The notes under the pieces were generated by a model. That model searched no databases, had not been told where the DNA came from, and worked only from the letters and a program-made list of their open reading frames with translations. Shown piece by piece: positions 16,851 through 26,036 of a DNA stretch of 64,000 bases (position 1 is the stretch's first letter; each line of letters begins with the position of its first letter). The DNA lies in the NCBI GenBank assembly GCA_963751695.1, contig CAVVVP010000003.1, forward strand, positions 806,001-870,000, read 5' to 3'. The position numbers were made by a program, and so were the translations under genes. The stretch is from SZUA-22 sp963751695. Its GTDB lineage: Bacteria; Bacteroidota; Ignavibacteria; Ignavibacteriales; Melioribacteraceae.

Positions 16851-16881
16851 TTGACAAGCCTCAAATCTATTCATACGTTAG
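16851..16881 (+). promoter_or_regulatory. Promoter of the arg leader and operon
   Basis: TTGACA (16851-16856), 17 bp, and TACGTT (16874-16879) fit a -35/-10 pair; read the Bacteroidota way it is TTG, 20 nt, TACGTTAG. The start of transcription would fall at or next to the leader ATG at 16886. Confidence 0.6.
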
Positions 16882-16885
16882 CATC

Positions 16886-16975
16886 ATGAAATTATATCAT
16901 CTAAATATAATTGAATCTTTAAGACCAATCACAAGCAATCTACGCCCTCGTAGCCGTCGTCCCCTTTTGGGGTAA
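16886..16975 (+). CDS. Arginine-rich leader peptide upstream of argC
   Basis: A 29-codon ORF from ATG (16886) to TAA (16973-16975). Five of its residues are Arg, four of them in six codons near the end (LRPRSRRP; CGC 16943, CGT 16949, 16955, 16958). Two small hairpins overlap these codons: CTACG/CGTAG (16940-16953) and CCCC/GGGG (16961-16972). A T6 run and the palindrome CTATTTT-TT-AAAATAG (16983-16998) follow. The cluster of Arg codons just before the arginine operon marks it as a sensor of charged tRNA-Arg. Unlike the his and trp leaders no strong terminator is visible, so control could act on transcription or on argC translation. It has no Shine-Dalgarno sequence and probably no 5' UTR. 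Confidence 0.75.
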   Translation: MKLYHLNIIESLRPITSNLRPRSRRPLLG

Positions 16976-17041
16976 ATTACATCTATTTTTTAAAATAGTA
17001 ACATATTATATAACAATTTAAAACAATTTAGAAGGTAAAGA

Positions 17042-18082
17042 ATGATTTCAGTTGGAATCATAGGTGGTACCGGTTATACGGGGAAATATTTAATTGAATT
17101 TTTAAAACAGCATCCGGAAGTTGCAGATTTCACGATTTATGGAAATAGCAGTGCTGGAAGTGAACTTCTAGACATCTTTCCAGAACTTCTTGGATCAGTT
17201 GAAAATCAGATAGTTCAATCAGTCAGTGATCTTTCGCTTCAACATGATGTTTATTTTATATCACTACCTCATGGAGAATCTTTAAAATATGTCCCATCTT
17301 TATTAGAAAACGAAAAAAAGGTGATTGATCTTGGTGGAGATTATAGATTAGATGATAAAAAACTCTATGAAGAATGGTATGGATTTGAGCACTCCTCTTC
17401 CCATTATTTATCTAAAAAACTTTATGGTTTAGCAGATCTAATTGATCATGATCTTCTAGGAGTAAATTTTATTTCAAATCCTGGATGCTATCCCACATCA
17501 GTACAATTATCTCTTATCCCTTTATTGAAGTCATTTGCAGATGATATAATTAGTATAAGTACAGTTTCCTATTCTGGAACGAGCGGCGCTGGGAAAAAAG
17601 CAAACACAGAATTATTATTATCTGAACTGGATGGAAATGCAAAAGCTTATAATGTTAATAAGCATAGACATCAACCAGAGATTGAACAAGAACTAACAAA
17701 ACATGGAATGAAATCCCCATATGCTTTTACGACTCACCTACTACCAATTGCTAGAGGGATATACTCGACAACTACAGTTCATTTGGATAAAGAGATTAGT
17801 GCTGAACATATCCAACAAAAGTATTTGGATGAATACAAAAATTCCGTATTTGTTAGAATGAGAAAAACCCCTCCAGAGATAAAATGGGTAGTAAATACAA
17901 ATTTCTGTGACATCAATGTTTCTGTAAAAAGTAAAACGGTTATTATCACTTCGACAATAGACAATCTAATAAAAGGTGCATCTGGCCAGGCTGTTCAGAA
18001 TATGAATAAAATGTATGGATGGGATGAATCTTTAGGAATTCTGAATTCAAATATTAGTCAAAACGTAAAGGTATACTCATAA
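17042..18082 (+). CDS. argC: N-acetyl-gamma-glutamyl-phosphate reductase
   Basis: A 346-residue NADPH-dependent reductase. VGIIGGTGYTGKYLIEFL is the nucleotide-binding loop; FISNPGCYPTSVQL carries the catalytic Cys and HRHQPEIEQEL and HLLPIARGIYST complete the family signature. It performs the third arginine step. GAAGG precedes the ATG. Its stop overlaps the argJ start (TAATG). Confidence 0.96.
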   Translation: MISVGIIGGTGYTGKYLIEFLKQHPEVADFTIYGNSSAGSELLDIFPELLGSVENQIVQSVSDLSLQHDVYFISLPHGESLKYVPSLLENEKKVIDLGGDYRLDDKKLYEEWYGFEHSSSHYLSKKLYGLADLIDHDLLGVNFISNPGCYPTSVQLSLIPLLKSFADDIISISTVSYSGTSGAGKKANTELLLSELDGNAKAYNVNKHRHQPEIEQELTKHGMKSPYAFTTHLLPIARGIYSTTTVHLDKEISAEHIQQKYLDEYKNSVFVRMRKTPPEIKWVVNTNFCDINVSVKSKTVIITSTIDNLIKGASGQAVQNMNKMYGWDESLGILNSNISQNVKVYS

Positions 18083-19287
18083 TGTTCACTTATATTGAAA
18101 ACGGATCAATTTCCTCAGTTTTAGGAATTAAAGCAGCTGGAATTCATGCTGGATTAAAGAGAAAGAAGAAAGATCTCGCTTTAATACTCTCCGAACAAAT
18201 TGCAACTGCAGCAGGGACTTTTACGCTAAATAAAGTTAAGGCAGCTCCACTAATTGTCTCACAAGAGATAATTAAAAAGGGAAATAAAGTAAAAGCGATA
18301 CTGGTTAATTCAGGAAATGCCAATGCATGCACAGGTGAAAGAGGATACAATGATGCACTTGAATCTCAAAAGTATTGTGCGGATAAACTAGCCATTAATC
18401 AAGATGAAGTAGTGATCAGTTCTACAGGTGTAATTGGAGAATATATGCCGATGCATATTCTGAAGACGGGAATTGATTCAATTATTAACCAAGTTTCTGA
18501 TGATGGTGGAATAAAAGCAGCTAGAGCAATTTTAACAACAGATCTTGTTGAAAAATCATTTGCAGTAAAAGTCCAGTTATCATCTGGGGAAGTTACCATT
18601 GGGGGAATTGCGAAAGGTAGCGGAATGATTATGCCGAACATGGCTACTATGCTTTCTTTTATTGCGACTGATGCAGAGATCGATAATGGTCTTCTTCAAA
18701 GAATGTTGGTTAACTCGGTCAATAAATCTTTCAACAAAATTACGGTTGATGGTGATACTAGCACAAATGACATGGTTATATTAATCGCAAATGGAATGTC
18801 TGGTATAAAAATAACAGAAGCGAGTCAAGATGCTAAACTTTTTGAAGAAGCACTTAAAGCTATTTCAATTGATATGGCAAAGGCAATTGTAATTGATGGT
18901 GAAGGTGCGACAAAAATGATCACAGTAGAAGTTAAGCGTGGGCAGAGCCTAGCCGATGTAGATAAAATTGCTCAAACTATTGCAAATTCACCGTTGGTCA
19001 AAACAGCGGTCTATGGCAGTGACGCTAACTGGGGGAGAATAATTTCAGCTGCTGGCAGAAGTGGCGTAGAGTTCGACCCAGCAAAAGTAGAAATAAAATT
19101 TAATGATATGACTATACTTTCACCGAACTTTGGTCATGATTTTGATGAAGAAGAAGCAACAGTAATTTTATCAAAAAGTGATATTGTAATTTCGGTTGAT
19201 CTGAATGATGGGAATGCTGAAACTACTTGGTGGACATGTGATTTTACAGAAAAATATATAGAAATAAATGCATCATATAGATCTTAA
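18082..19287 (+). CDS. argJ: Ornithine acetyltransferase
   Basis: A 401-residue ArgJ that regenerates N-acetylglutamate while releasing ornithine. It self-cleaves before the Thr in NMATMLSFIATDAEI, giving alpha and beta chains; KGSGMIMPN precedes the site and YGSDANWGRI is a C-terminal signature. With ArgJ present the acetyl cycle runs without ArgE, and if this ArgJ is bifunctional it could also replace ArgA, which is not in the window. Confidence 0.96.
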   Translation: MFTYIENGSISSVLGIKAAGIHAGLKRKKKDLALILSEQIATAAGTFTLNKVKAAPLIVSQEIIKKGNKVKAILVNSGNANACTGERGYNDALESQKYCADKLAINQDEVVISSTGVIGEYMPMHILKTGIDSIINQVSDDGGIKAARAILTTDLVEKSFAVKVQLSSGEVTIGGIAKGSGMIMPNMATMLSFIATDAEIDNGLLQRMLVNSVNKSFNKITVDGDTSTNDMVILIANGMSGIKITEASQDAKLFEEALKAISIDMAKAIVIDGEGATKMITVEVKRGQSLADVDKIAQTIANSPLVKTAVYGSDANWGRIISAAGRSGVEFDPAKVEIKFNDMTILSPNFGHDFDEEEATVILSKSDIVISVDLNDGNAETTWWTCDFTEKYIEINASYRS

Positions 19288-19315
19288 AATTGAAAAAATA
19301 AATAGAGACATTGCT

Positions 19316-20107
19316 ATGAAAATTGTTGTGCTGAAGCTAAGTGGAAAAGCTTTGAATGAATTTACTACTAATCATGAGTATATCAACTTGATGCAAGAGC
19401 TCAAAAGTCATTACGATGGTGTGCTGATAGTTCATGGTGCTGGAAAGATGATTAGTGACTGGGCTTCGGCAATGAACGTGCAAAGCTCATTTGTAGATGG
19501 ACAAAGAAAAACCGATAAAGAAATGATGGATATTGTCTCAGCAGTTCAAGGTGGACTTACAAATTCTAAGATTATTAGTCACCTCCATGCAAAAGATATT
19601 GAATCTATTGGACTTAATGGAATTGACAGAAATTTATTTGTGGCTGACTATCTTGATGAGGAATTAGGATACGTGGGAAAACCGAAACTTGTTGGAAAAG
19701 TTGATTGGTTAAAGGAGTTGATGTTAAGTGGAGTAATTCCAGTCTATTCTTCGGTGTGCAGGGATCATGATGGAAATTTAATGAACGTGAACGCAGATCT
19801 TTTTACAAAAGAACTTTCAATAGCATTAAATGTTGATACGGTACTTTTTGTTTCGGATGTGGATGCGGTTAATATCGCCGGTAATAATATGAATGAAATG
19901 TGTGAAAATGATATTAAGGATGGAATTGCTAATGGTCATATCACTGATGGAATGATTCCAAAACTTGAAAGTAGTGTCGAGTTGCTAAGCAATTCAGTGA
20001 AGAAAGTCTGGATAGGTAATAATCCAACAAGGTTGCAGTTTAAATCTGCACTTCTAAATGATATGGGTGGAACATGGATTGTAGAATCTAAAAGGCTGGC
20101 AGTATAA
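19316..20107 (+). CDS. argB: Acetylglutamate kinase
   Basis: A 263-residue amino-acid kinase. KLSGKAL is the N-terminal nucleotide site, VHGAGKMISDW corresponds to the usual VHGGGP loop (one Gly replaced by Ala and the Pro by Lys), and LMNVNADLFTKELSIAL, FVSDVDAV and ITDGMIPKLESSVELL match the ArgB family. The start at 19316 matches the family N-terminus; a start 16 codons upstream would overlap the argJ end. Its stop overlaps argD (TAATG). The short length resembles the arginine-insensitive enterobacterial form. Confidence 0.92.
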   Translation: MKIVVLKLSGKALNEFTTNHEYINLMQELKSHYDGVLIVHGAGKMISDWASAMNVQSSFVDGQRKTDKEMMDIVSAVQGGLTNSKIISHLHAKDIESIGLNGIDRNLFVADYLDEELGYVGKPKLVGKVDWLKELMLSGVIPVYSSVCRDHDGNLMNVNADLFTKELSIALNVDTVLFVSDVDAVNIAGNNMNEMCENDIKDGIANGHITDGMIPKLESSVELLSNSVKKVWIGNNPTRLQFKSALLNDMGGTWIVESKRLAV

Positions 20108-21297
20108 TGAAGAGTTCTCTATTAAATAACTATTCGCGGTACCCCGTTGAATTTGTTGAAGGAAAGGGAGCTAGATTGTTCGATTCTGAGGGGAATTCGT
20201 ATTTAGACTTCCTTTCCGGTATCGCGGTAACTGGATTTGGGCACAATCACCCTGAAATTACTGAGGCAGCAGAAAAACAATTAAACAAGCTTTGGCATGT
20301 CTCAAATCTATTTGAAGCATCGCCCCAAGAAGAGTTAGCTAGAAAACTAACTGTGTCAACAGGACTTGATTCTGCGTTTTTTTGCAATTCAGGAACAGAA
20401 GCGAATGAAGCAGCAATTAAGTTTGCCAGAAAATGGGGAGACAATAGGAAAAATGTTGTTGCCGCAAATGGAGGATTCCACGGCAGAACAATGGGAAGTC
20501 TCTCTGCAACTGGACAGCCAAAATTGTGGGAAGGTTTTACGCCCATGCTTTCTGGATTCACTTTTGTCGATTTCAATAATATTGAGCAGATAAAAGAAAA
20601 AATTACTGCTGAAACATGTGCAATTATGGTTGAACCGATCCAGGGGGAGAGTGGCGTTATTGTCCCTAGCGATCACTATTTACAGGAATTAAGAGTTATA
20701 TGTTATGAACATGATCTTTTACTAATTCTAGATGAAGTTCAGACAGGTATTGGTAGAACTGGAAAACTATTTGCTCATCAATGGTCAGTAATAAAACCAG
20801 ATATCATAACATCCGCAAAAGGAATTGCAAATGGGCTTCCTTTGGGAGCAGTCATTTGTAATCAAAAGGTCAGTGAAAAAATAAAACCAGGTGATCATGG
20901 TTCAACTTTTGGAGGAAATCCAGTTGCAATTACTGCCGCAAACAAAGTTTTAGACTTATTGACTGCTGATCAGTTATTGAATATTGATGAACTTGGGGAA
21001 TTACTTAGAAAAGCGATTAGAGGAATAGATAATAAGATAGTTAAATCTGTTAGAGGCAAAGGATTGATGATTGGAATTGAACTCACTGAGCCAATTGCAA
21101 AGCTAATTGCAAAGGAATTATTGTTGGATAAGAAAATTATCGTTGGAAACTCTGGAGAATCTGTTATCAGATTACTTCCCCCATTCATCATTAGTGAAAG
21201 TGAAATAAAAGGATTTATAGAAAAATTTGAAACTGTTCTGGCAAAATTTTCTTTTTCGGAACAATCTTCGGATATTGTCGTCAATAATTTAAATTGA
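20107..21297 (+). CDS. argD: Acetylornithine aminotransferase
   Basis: A 396-residue class III PLP aminotransferase. CNSGTEANEAAIKFARKWG binds the cofactor phosphate, LILDEVQTGIGRTGKLFAHQ carries the Asp to the PLP nitrogen, and TSAKGIANGLPLGA carries the PLP Lys. It makes N-acetylornithine from the semialdehyde produced by ArgC. It is followed after 13 bp by argR. Confidence 0.95.
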   Translation: MKSSLLNNYSRYPVEFVEGKGARLFDSEGNSYLDFLSGIAVTGFGHNHPEITEAAEKQLNKLWHVSNLFEASPQEELARKLTVSTGLDSAFFCNSGTEANEAAIKFARKWGDNRKNVVAANGGFHGRTMGSLSATGQPKLWEGFTPMLSGFTFVDFNNIEQIKEKITAETCAIMVEPIQGESGVIVPSDHYLQELRVICYEHDLLLILDEVQTGIGRTGKLFAHQWSVIKPDIITSAKGIANGLPLGAVICNQKVSEKIKPGDHGSTFGGNPVAITAANKVLDLLTADQLLNIDELGELLRKAIRGIDNKIVKSVRGKGLMIGIELTEPIAKLIAKELLLDKKIIVGNSGESVIRLLPPFIISESEIKGFIEKFETVLAKFSFSEQSSDIVVNNLN

Positions 21298-21310
21298 ATG
21301 GGAGGTTGAC

Positions 21311-21766
21311 ATGTCAGCAAAATCACAAAGACAAAATCTGATTAAAGAGTTATTAAATACAAAGGTTATAAGCAGTCAAGAAGAACTTGCCCGCTTATTG
21401 GATAAAAAGGATATTCATGCTACTCAAGCAACTCTTAGTAGAGATTTTGCAGAATTAGGAGTAGTAAGGGTCGTAACGGAAAATGGAATTCGTTACATAT
21501 TTAACAGTGACGAAGCTGGGAAGCAGATCAGTAAATTAATTAGCTACGAGATTATCTCTATTGAAAGTAATGAGAACCTCATTGTTCTGCGAACCTTAGC
21601 AGGAAGAGCTCAGGGAGTTGCTCATTACATTGATAGATTGAATAAGCAAGAAATTTTAGGAACTGTTGGTGGGGATGATACTGTTTTAGTAATTCCTGAT
21701 CGACCGAAAAACATACCCTTTATTATAAAGGTCATTAAAGATTTAATGATGAGATATCAATACTAA
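21311..21766 (+). CDS. argR: Arginine repressor
   Basis: A 151-residue ArgR/AhrC protein. The N-terminal winged helix (about 1-70) includes the recognition region ATQATLSRDFAELGVV; the C-terminal hexamerisation domain has GTVGGDDTVLVI with the paired Asp that bind L-arginine. A strong GGAGG site precedes the ATG. Lying inside the operon it presumably controls, it adds repressor control on top of the Arg-rich leader upstream of argC. Confidence 0.95.
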   Translation: MSAKSQRQNLIKELLNTKVISSQEELARLLDKKDIHATQATLSRDFAELGVVRVVTENGIRYIFNSDEAGKQISKLISYEIISIESNENLIVLRTLAGRAQGVAHYIDRLNKQEILGTVGGDDTVLVIPDRPKNIPFIIKVIKDLMMRYQY

Positions 21767-21780
21767 CTAGGAGAATTAAG

Positions 21781-22986
21781 ATGGACCCGAAGAAAATTGT
21801 TGTTGCATATTCCGGTGGATTGGATACATCGGTTATGGTAAAATGGCTAAGTGAAAAGTATGATGCTGAAATTATCGCTGTTACTGGTGATTTAGGACAG
21901 AAGAGTGAATTAGTAGGTTTAGAAGAGAAAGCGCGCAAAACGGGTGCATCAAAAGTTCGTGTAATTGATTTAAAAGAAGAGTTCATTACTCAGTATGCTT
22001 GGAAAGCCTTGAAAGCAGGAGCTTTATATGAAGGTGAATACCCAATGGGCTGTTCAATAGGAAGACCATTGTTGGCAAAGATGCTAGTAGATGTAGCTTT
22101 GGAAGAGGGTGCTGATGCTGTTGCTCATGGTGCTACAGGTAAGGGAAACGATCAAGTAAGATTTGAAGTTGGTGTTGCAGCTCTTGCTCCACAAATGGAA
22201 GTTCTGGCACCACTAAGAACTTGGGAATTTAAAAGCAGAGAAGAAGAAATTGAATATGCAATTGAGCACGGAATTCCAGTTCAGGCTACAAAAGATAATC
22301 CATATTCAATTGATGAAAATCTCTTCGGAATATCGGTCGAGTGTGGAATTCTGGAAGATCCAACAGCTTCACCTCCAGAAGATGCTTATCAAATTACAAC
22401 AGATCCTAAGAAAGCACCGGATGAAGCTGAAACAGTCTCAATATCCTTAGAAAAAGGCGTGCCTGTTGCTCTTAATGGTCAGAAAATGGAAGCAGTAGAT
22501 CTGGTTATTAAACTCAACGACCTCGGTAGTAAACATGGTGTGGGCAGGTTAGATTTAATCGAAAACAGAGTTGTTGGAATCAAATCAAGAGAAGTATACG
22601 AAGCTCCAGCTGCAGTTATTTTACACAAGGCCCATAATGAAATGGAAAAACTTGTAATGGATAAAGATACATTTAGATTCAAGCAAGATGTATCCAATAA
22701 AATCGCAAACTTAATTTATGATGGTTTATGGTTTAGCCCGCTGTTTGACTCGCTTATGGCATTTGTTGATTCAACGCAAGAATATATTACCGGTGAAGTG
22801 GTTATTGAACTTTATAAAGGAAGCTTGACAGTTCTCTCAAGAGATTCTGAATTTAGTTTGTATAACGAAGAACTCGCAACTTATAAAGAAGGCGATAAAT
22901 TTGATCATTCAGCATCAATCGGATTTATTCATCTATATGGCCTTCCATTCAAAACTGTAAGTGAAGTAAGAGAAAACAGGAACTAG
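21781..22986 (+). CDS. argG: Argininosuccinate synthase
   Basis: A 401-residue enzyme joining citrulline and aspartate. VVAYSGGLDTSVMVKWL is the ATP PP-motif, YPMGCSIGRPLLAK and AHGATGKGNDQVRFE are citrulline/aspartate-binding signatures. AGGAG lies 6 nt before the ATG. It sits between argR and argH. The carbamoyltransferase that makes citrulline (argF) is not in the window. Confidence 0.96.
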   Translation: MDPKKIVVAYSGGLDTSVMVKWLSEKYDAEIIAVTGDLGQKSELVGLEEKARKTGASKVRVIDLKEEFITQYAWKALKAGALYEGEYPMGCSIGRPLLAKMLVDVALEEGADAVAHGATGKGNDQVRFEVGVAALAPQMEVLAPLRTWEFKSREEEIEYAIEHGIPVQATKDNPYSIDENLFGISVECGILEDPTASPPEDAYQITTDPKKAPDEAETVSISLEKGVPVALNGQKMEAVDLVIKLNDLGSKHGVGRLDLIENRVVGIKSREVYEAPAAVILHKAHNEMEKLVMDKDTFRFKQDVSNKIANLIYDGLWFSPLFDSLMAFVDSTQEYITGEVVIELYKGSLTVLSRDSEFSLYNEELATYKEGDKFDHSASIGFIHLYGLPFKTVSEVRENRN

Positions 22987-22988
22987 CT

Positions 22989-24359
22989 ATGCTCTGGGGA
23001 GGAAGATTTAAAGATAAGTTAAATGACAAAGCGATGGAGTTTTCCACATCGCTCCCATTCGATATAAATCTTTTGGAAGAAGATATTCAAGTCAGCATTG
23101 CACATGCAGAGATGTTAGCAACTGTTGGAATTATCTCCAAAACAGAATCAGAAAAAATTATAGAAGGATTAACGCAAATTTTAAATGAAAGTACAGCCGG
23201 CAGGTGGGATCCCGATGTGTTAGAGTACGAAGATATCCACTCAGCAGTGGAGGGTAAGCTATTTGAATTAATTGGTGAAACTGCCGGCAAACTTCATACA
23301 GGTCGAAGTAGAAACGATCAAGTTGCAACTGGATTTCGATTATGGATTAAAAAAAGTACCGTAAAATTATCTGAACAAATTTCAGAATTTCAGAAAACGT
23401 TAATTGCTGTATGCGAGAACCATGTTGAAACCGTTATGCCTGGTTATACTCACTTACAGAGAGCTCAGTTAATTTCTCTGGCTTATCACTTCTTGGCGTA
23501 TGTAGAAATGCTGGAGAGAAGCAAGAAGAGATTTCAGTTTGTCTTGGATGAAGTAGATATCTCTCCATTAGGAAGTGGAGCTTTGGCTGGATCAACACTA
23601 CCATTGGATTCTATCAAGACATCTTCAAAATTAGGATTTGCTGGCCCAGCTTCAAATGCTTTGGATGCAGTATCAGATAGAGATTATGTCATCGATTTTC
23701 TTAATGCATGCAATATTGGAATGATGCATTTGAGTCGACTCTCAGAAGAACTGATTATTTGGTCTTCCTCTGAGTGGAATTTTATAAAGCTTGGTGACAA
23801 CTTCACAACAGGCTCCTCCTTGATGCCGCAGAAAAAAAATCCAGATATGGCTGAACTAAGCAGGGGAAAAACCGGGCGAGTTTATGGAAACTATATTTCT
23901 CTTACTACAATGATGAAGGGACTTCCACTAAGTTACAATCGTGATATGCAGGAAGACAAAGAGCCAGTTTTTGATTCTTTCCAAACCTTTTCAAACTCTC
24001 TTTCTATGATGATCGGAATGATAGACTCGTTATCAGTTAACAAAAATCGATTTGTTGATGAACTAGAAGGAGATTTCCTTTTTGCAACAGAACTTGCTGA
24101 ATGGCTTGTTATAAAAGGAGTGCCCTTTAGAGAGTCGCATTCAATTGTGGGAAACGTTGTTCAATTGGCTGAAGAAAAAAATATTAAATTGAATGGATTG
24201 TCAGTTAGTGACTTAAAAAAGATCAACCCAGTATTTGACGAAACCGCACTATCATTATTTACTGTTAAGAATGCCCTTTACAGAAAGAAAACTTTCGGTT
24301 CCCCAAATCCGGATTTAGTTCGTAAGCAAATTGAAAAGTGGAAATCTATGTTAAGCTAA
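22989..24359 (+). CDS. argH: Argininosuccinate lyase
   Basis: A 456-residue fumarase-superfamily enzyme. The signature loop TTGSSLMPQKKNPDMAEL carries the catalytic Ser; TGRSRNDQVATGFRLW and YTHLQRAQ are the other conserved regions. It releases arginine and fumarate and ends the operon. It begins 2 bp after argG and ends 33 bp from the convergent gingipain-like gene. Confidence 0.96.
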   Translation: MLWGGRFKDKLNDKAMEFSTSLPFDINLLEEDIQVSIAHAEMLATVGIISKTESEKIIEGLTQILNESTAGRWDPDVLEYEDIHSAVEGKLFELIGETAGKLHTGRSRNDQVATGFRLWIKKSTVKLSEQISEFQKTLIAVCENHVETVMPGYTHLQRAQLISLAYHFLAYVEMLERSKKRFQFVLDEVDISPLGSGALAGSTLPLDSIKTSSKLGFAGPASNALDAVSDRDYVIDFLNACNIGMMHLSRLSEELIIWSSSEWNFIKLGDNFTTGSSLMPQKKNPDMAELSRGKTGRVYGNYISLTTMMKGLPLSYNRDMQEDKEPVFDSFQTFSNSLSMMIGMIDSLSVNKNRFVDELEGDFLFATELAEWLVIKGVPFRESHSIVGNVVQLAEEKNIKLNGLSVSDLKKINPVFDETALSLFTVKNALYRKKTFGSPNPDLVRKQIEKWKSMLS

Positions 24360-24363
24360 AATT

Positions 24364-24385
24364 GGAACAAGCGTTGACTTATCCC
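24364..24385. repeat. Intergenic 22-bp imperfect palindrome, copy 1
   Basis: This 22-bp block shares GTTGACTT, CAAG, TCCC and the following ATAT with 39156-39177, where 18 of 22 bases agree. The ends of each copy are partly complementary (CAAG...CTT, GG...CC), so each can fold into a small hairpin. Both copies lie in the short gap between convergent genes, which fits a terminator or a dispersed repeat. Confidence 0.5.
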
Positions 24386-24392
24386 GATATAA

Positions 24393-25814
24393 TTATTTTA
24401 GTAAAAGCATCTTCCTCGTCTCCACATATGCTCCTGCAGTGAACCTATAAAAATATGTCCCACTTGGAAGATTTGACGCATCAAATTTTATCTCATAATT
24501 ACCTGGGCTCAGATTTCTATTTATTAAAGTAGCAACCTCACTTCCTAAAATATTATATACCTTTATAATTACAAATTCTTGCTTTGGAATTGAGTATGTT
24601 ATTGTAGTTTCAGGATTAAAAGGGTTTGGGTAATTTTGTCCTAATTTGTAGTCAGCCGGAAATTGTAGAATAATAGTTTTTGTATCTGCAAGTGGATCAA
24701 ATTTAAGTACAATTGTAGGATCACCAAAAACATTATACTTCTGATTTTCTCTTTTTGTCGTTGGAATGATATTTGTCATTAGATTCTCGCCAATTGAAAT
24801 GTTTGAATACAAATCATTCCAAATTTTATTTCTATTATTTTCATTAGCATGGACATATACAATTCCCACGGGAGAAATTGCACTAAATGCGCCTGCTTCT
24901 GAAAGCAACATTTGATCTATTATTGATGTTCGACTAGATGATGTAAAACAATTTGAAAATAAAAAATTAACAAAAAATGGTCTACTATGATTGTTTAACC
25001 TAGGAACATCATCTAATGTAAAAAAACCTTCATGTGTAAAAATGCTATCGTCACCGTGACCACAAAAGTTAAGAGATGAGATTCCAATATTGTTTATGTA
25101 ACTAATTATTGAATCAGTTGTTCCATTGAATTCTGAACTATCCGATTCAAATATAAATTTGTTCAATATAGATTCGGGCAAATATTCACTTAGATTTAAA
25201 GTGATTTGCTCAAATATATCACCATTATCAGCATGCGATGTTTTACCATCATCTGCAGCAAAAAGAGCATTATTATTCCATTCATCTACACTAGGATTTG
25301 ATTCATAGTTAGTCACTTTATTAAAATAGTTTGTCAACTCTGTTTCATTTTTTGCAGCAATCCTACCGATTGAAAAACTAAGTTTAGTTGTATCAACTTC
25401 ATAAATATTTATTCCATAAAAATAGTCTGATCTTGTAGTATCAGAAGGTTCATAACCAGGAATCGATTCAAAACTAAAATTTGGTATAGAGCCAATATCA
25501 CCTGCAAACATAAAATACTTTGGAGTTGGTTCTGTCCAATTTGTTCCGGCAAAGCTTATAAATTCACGAATATTGTGTTGAAGTGTCGATGAATCATTAA
25601 ACTCTTCCAAAATTTCATCAAGAGTTGTAACAAATGTCTTTAAATTTCTGACACTTTCTTTGTGAGCTTTGAATAATTCACAAGTCTCTGTAAATTGACT
25701 TAAAGTAATAATTACAAAGTCGTACTGGTTTGACTCATCGCGCAATTGTGTGGATTGTGAATTAATTGTGATTGTACAAAATAGAAACGATAGGATTAAA
25801 ATTGATGAACGCAT
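24393..25814 (-). CDS. Secreted gingipain-like (C25) protein with type IX sorting domain
   Basis: A 473-residue protein with a signal peptide (1-19), a C25 cysteine-peptidase-like domain (about 30-370) and a C-terminal type IX secretion/sorting domain (about 391-473). The C25 catalytic pair is visible as His253 in NFCGHGDD and Cys289 in FLFSNCFTSS; KYFMFAGDIGSIP is also typical. The sorting domain starts LGQNYPNPFNPETTI and ends SGTYFYRF...ETRKMLLLK. It would be exported by the Por/T9SS machinery and attached to or released from the cell surface. It is the clearest taxonomic marker in the window. Substrate unknown. Confidence 0.88.
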   Translation of the reverse strand: MRSSILILSFLFCTITINSQSTQLRDESNQYDFVIITLSQFTETCELFKAHKESVRNLKTFVTTLDEILEEFNDSSTLQHNIREFISFAGTNWTEPTPKYFMFAGDIGSIPNFSFESIPGYEPSDTTRSDYFYGINIYEVDTTKLSFSIGRIAAKNETELTNYFNKVTNYESNPSVDEWNNNALFAADDGKTSHADNGDIFEQITLNLSEYLPESILNKFIFESDSSEFNGTTDSIISYINNIGISSLNFCGHGDDSIFTHEGFFTLDDVPRLNNHSRPFFVNFLFSNCFTSSSRTSIIDQMLLSEAGAFSAISPVGIVYVHANENNRNKIWNDLYSNISIGENLMTNIIPTTKRENQKYNVFGDPTIVLKFDPLADTKTIILQFPADYKLGQNYPNPFNPETTITYSIPKQEFVIIKVYNILGSEVATLINRNLSPGNYEIKFDASNLPSGTYFYRFTAGAYVETRKMLLLK

Positions 25815-26036
25815 GACACTACCTCACGATTTGTTTGTGTGAAACGGTAGTTCTAGTTCATAAGCGATAGAGATTTTATTGATCAGTTAAAACCAAGTTA
25901 GGGTAAAAAGAGATTAAAGTCAAGATATATAAATAGGTGACAATGCCTATAGCTCGTAGACCTATCAATAGTTACCTTGCCTAACCAATCCAATTTTGAT
26001 ATTTTTACTGACTATTTTAATATAATAAAGAGTAAA

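Noticed and set aside
16886..16975. Reading the Arg-rich leader as a conventional intrinsic-terminator attenuator
   Set aside because: The GC hairpins are only 4-5 bp and the nearest T-run is 13 nt away, so I call it a leader peptide without claiming a terminator.
25824..25845. TCAC...GTGA inverted repeat upstream of the gingipain-like gene
   Set aside because: The half-sites face the wrong way for a CRP/FNR operator and the spacing does not fit.
25943..25984. Short ORF (MPIARRPINSYLA) upstream of leuS as a possible leader peptide
   Set aside because: It has one Leu and no run of any codon, and no terminator follows; not a convincing leucine sensor. The nearby AGGTGAC/GTTACCT hairpin alone is not a T-box.
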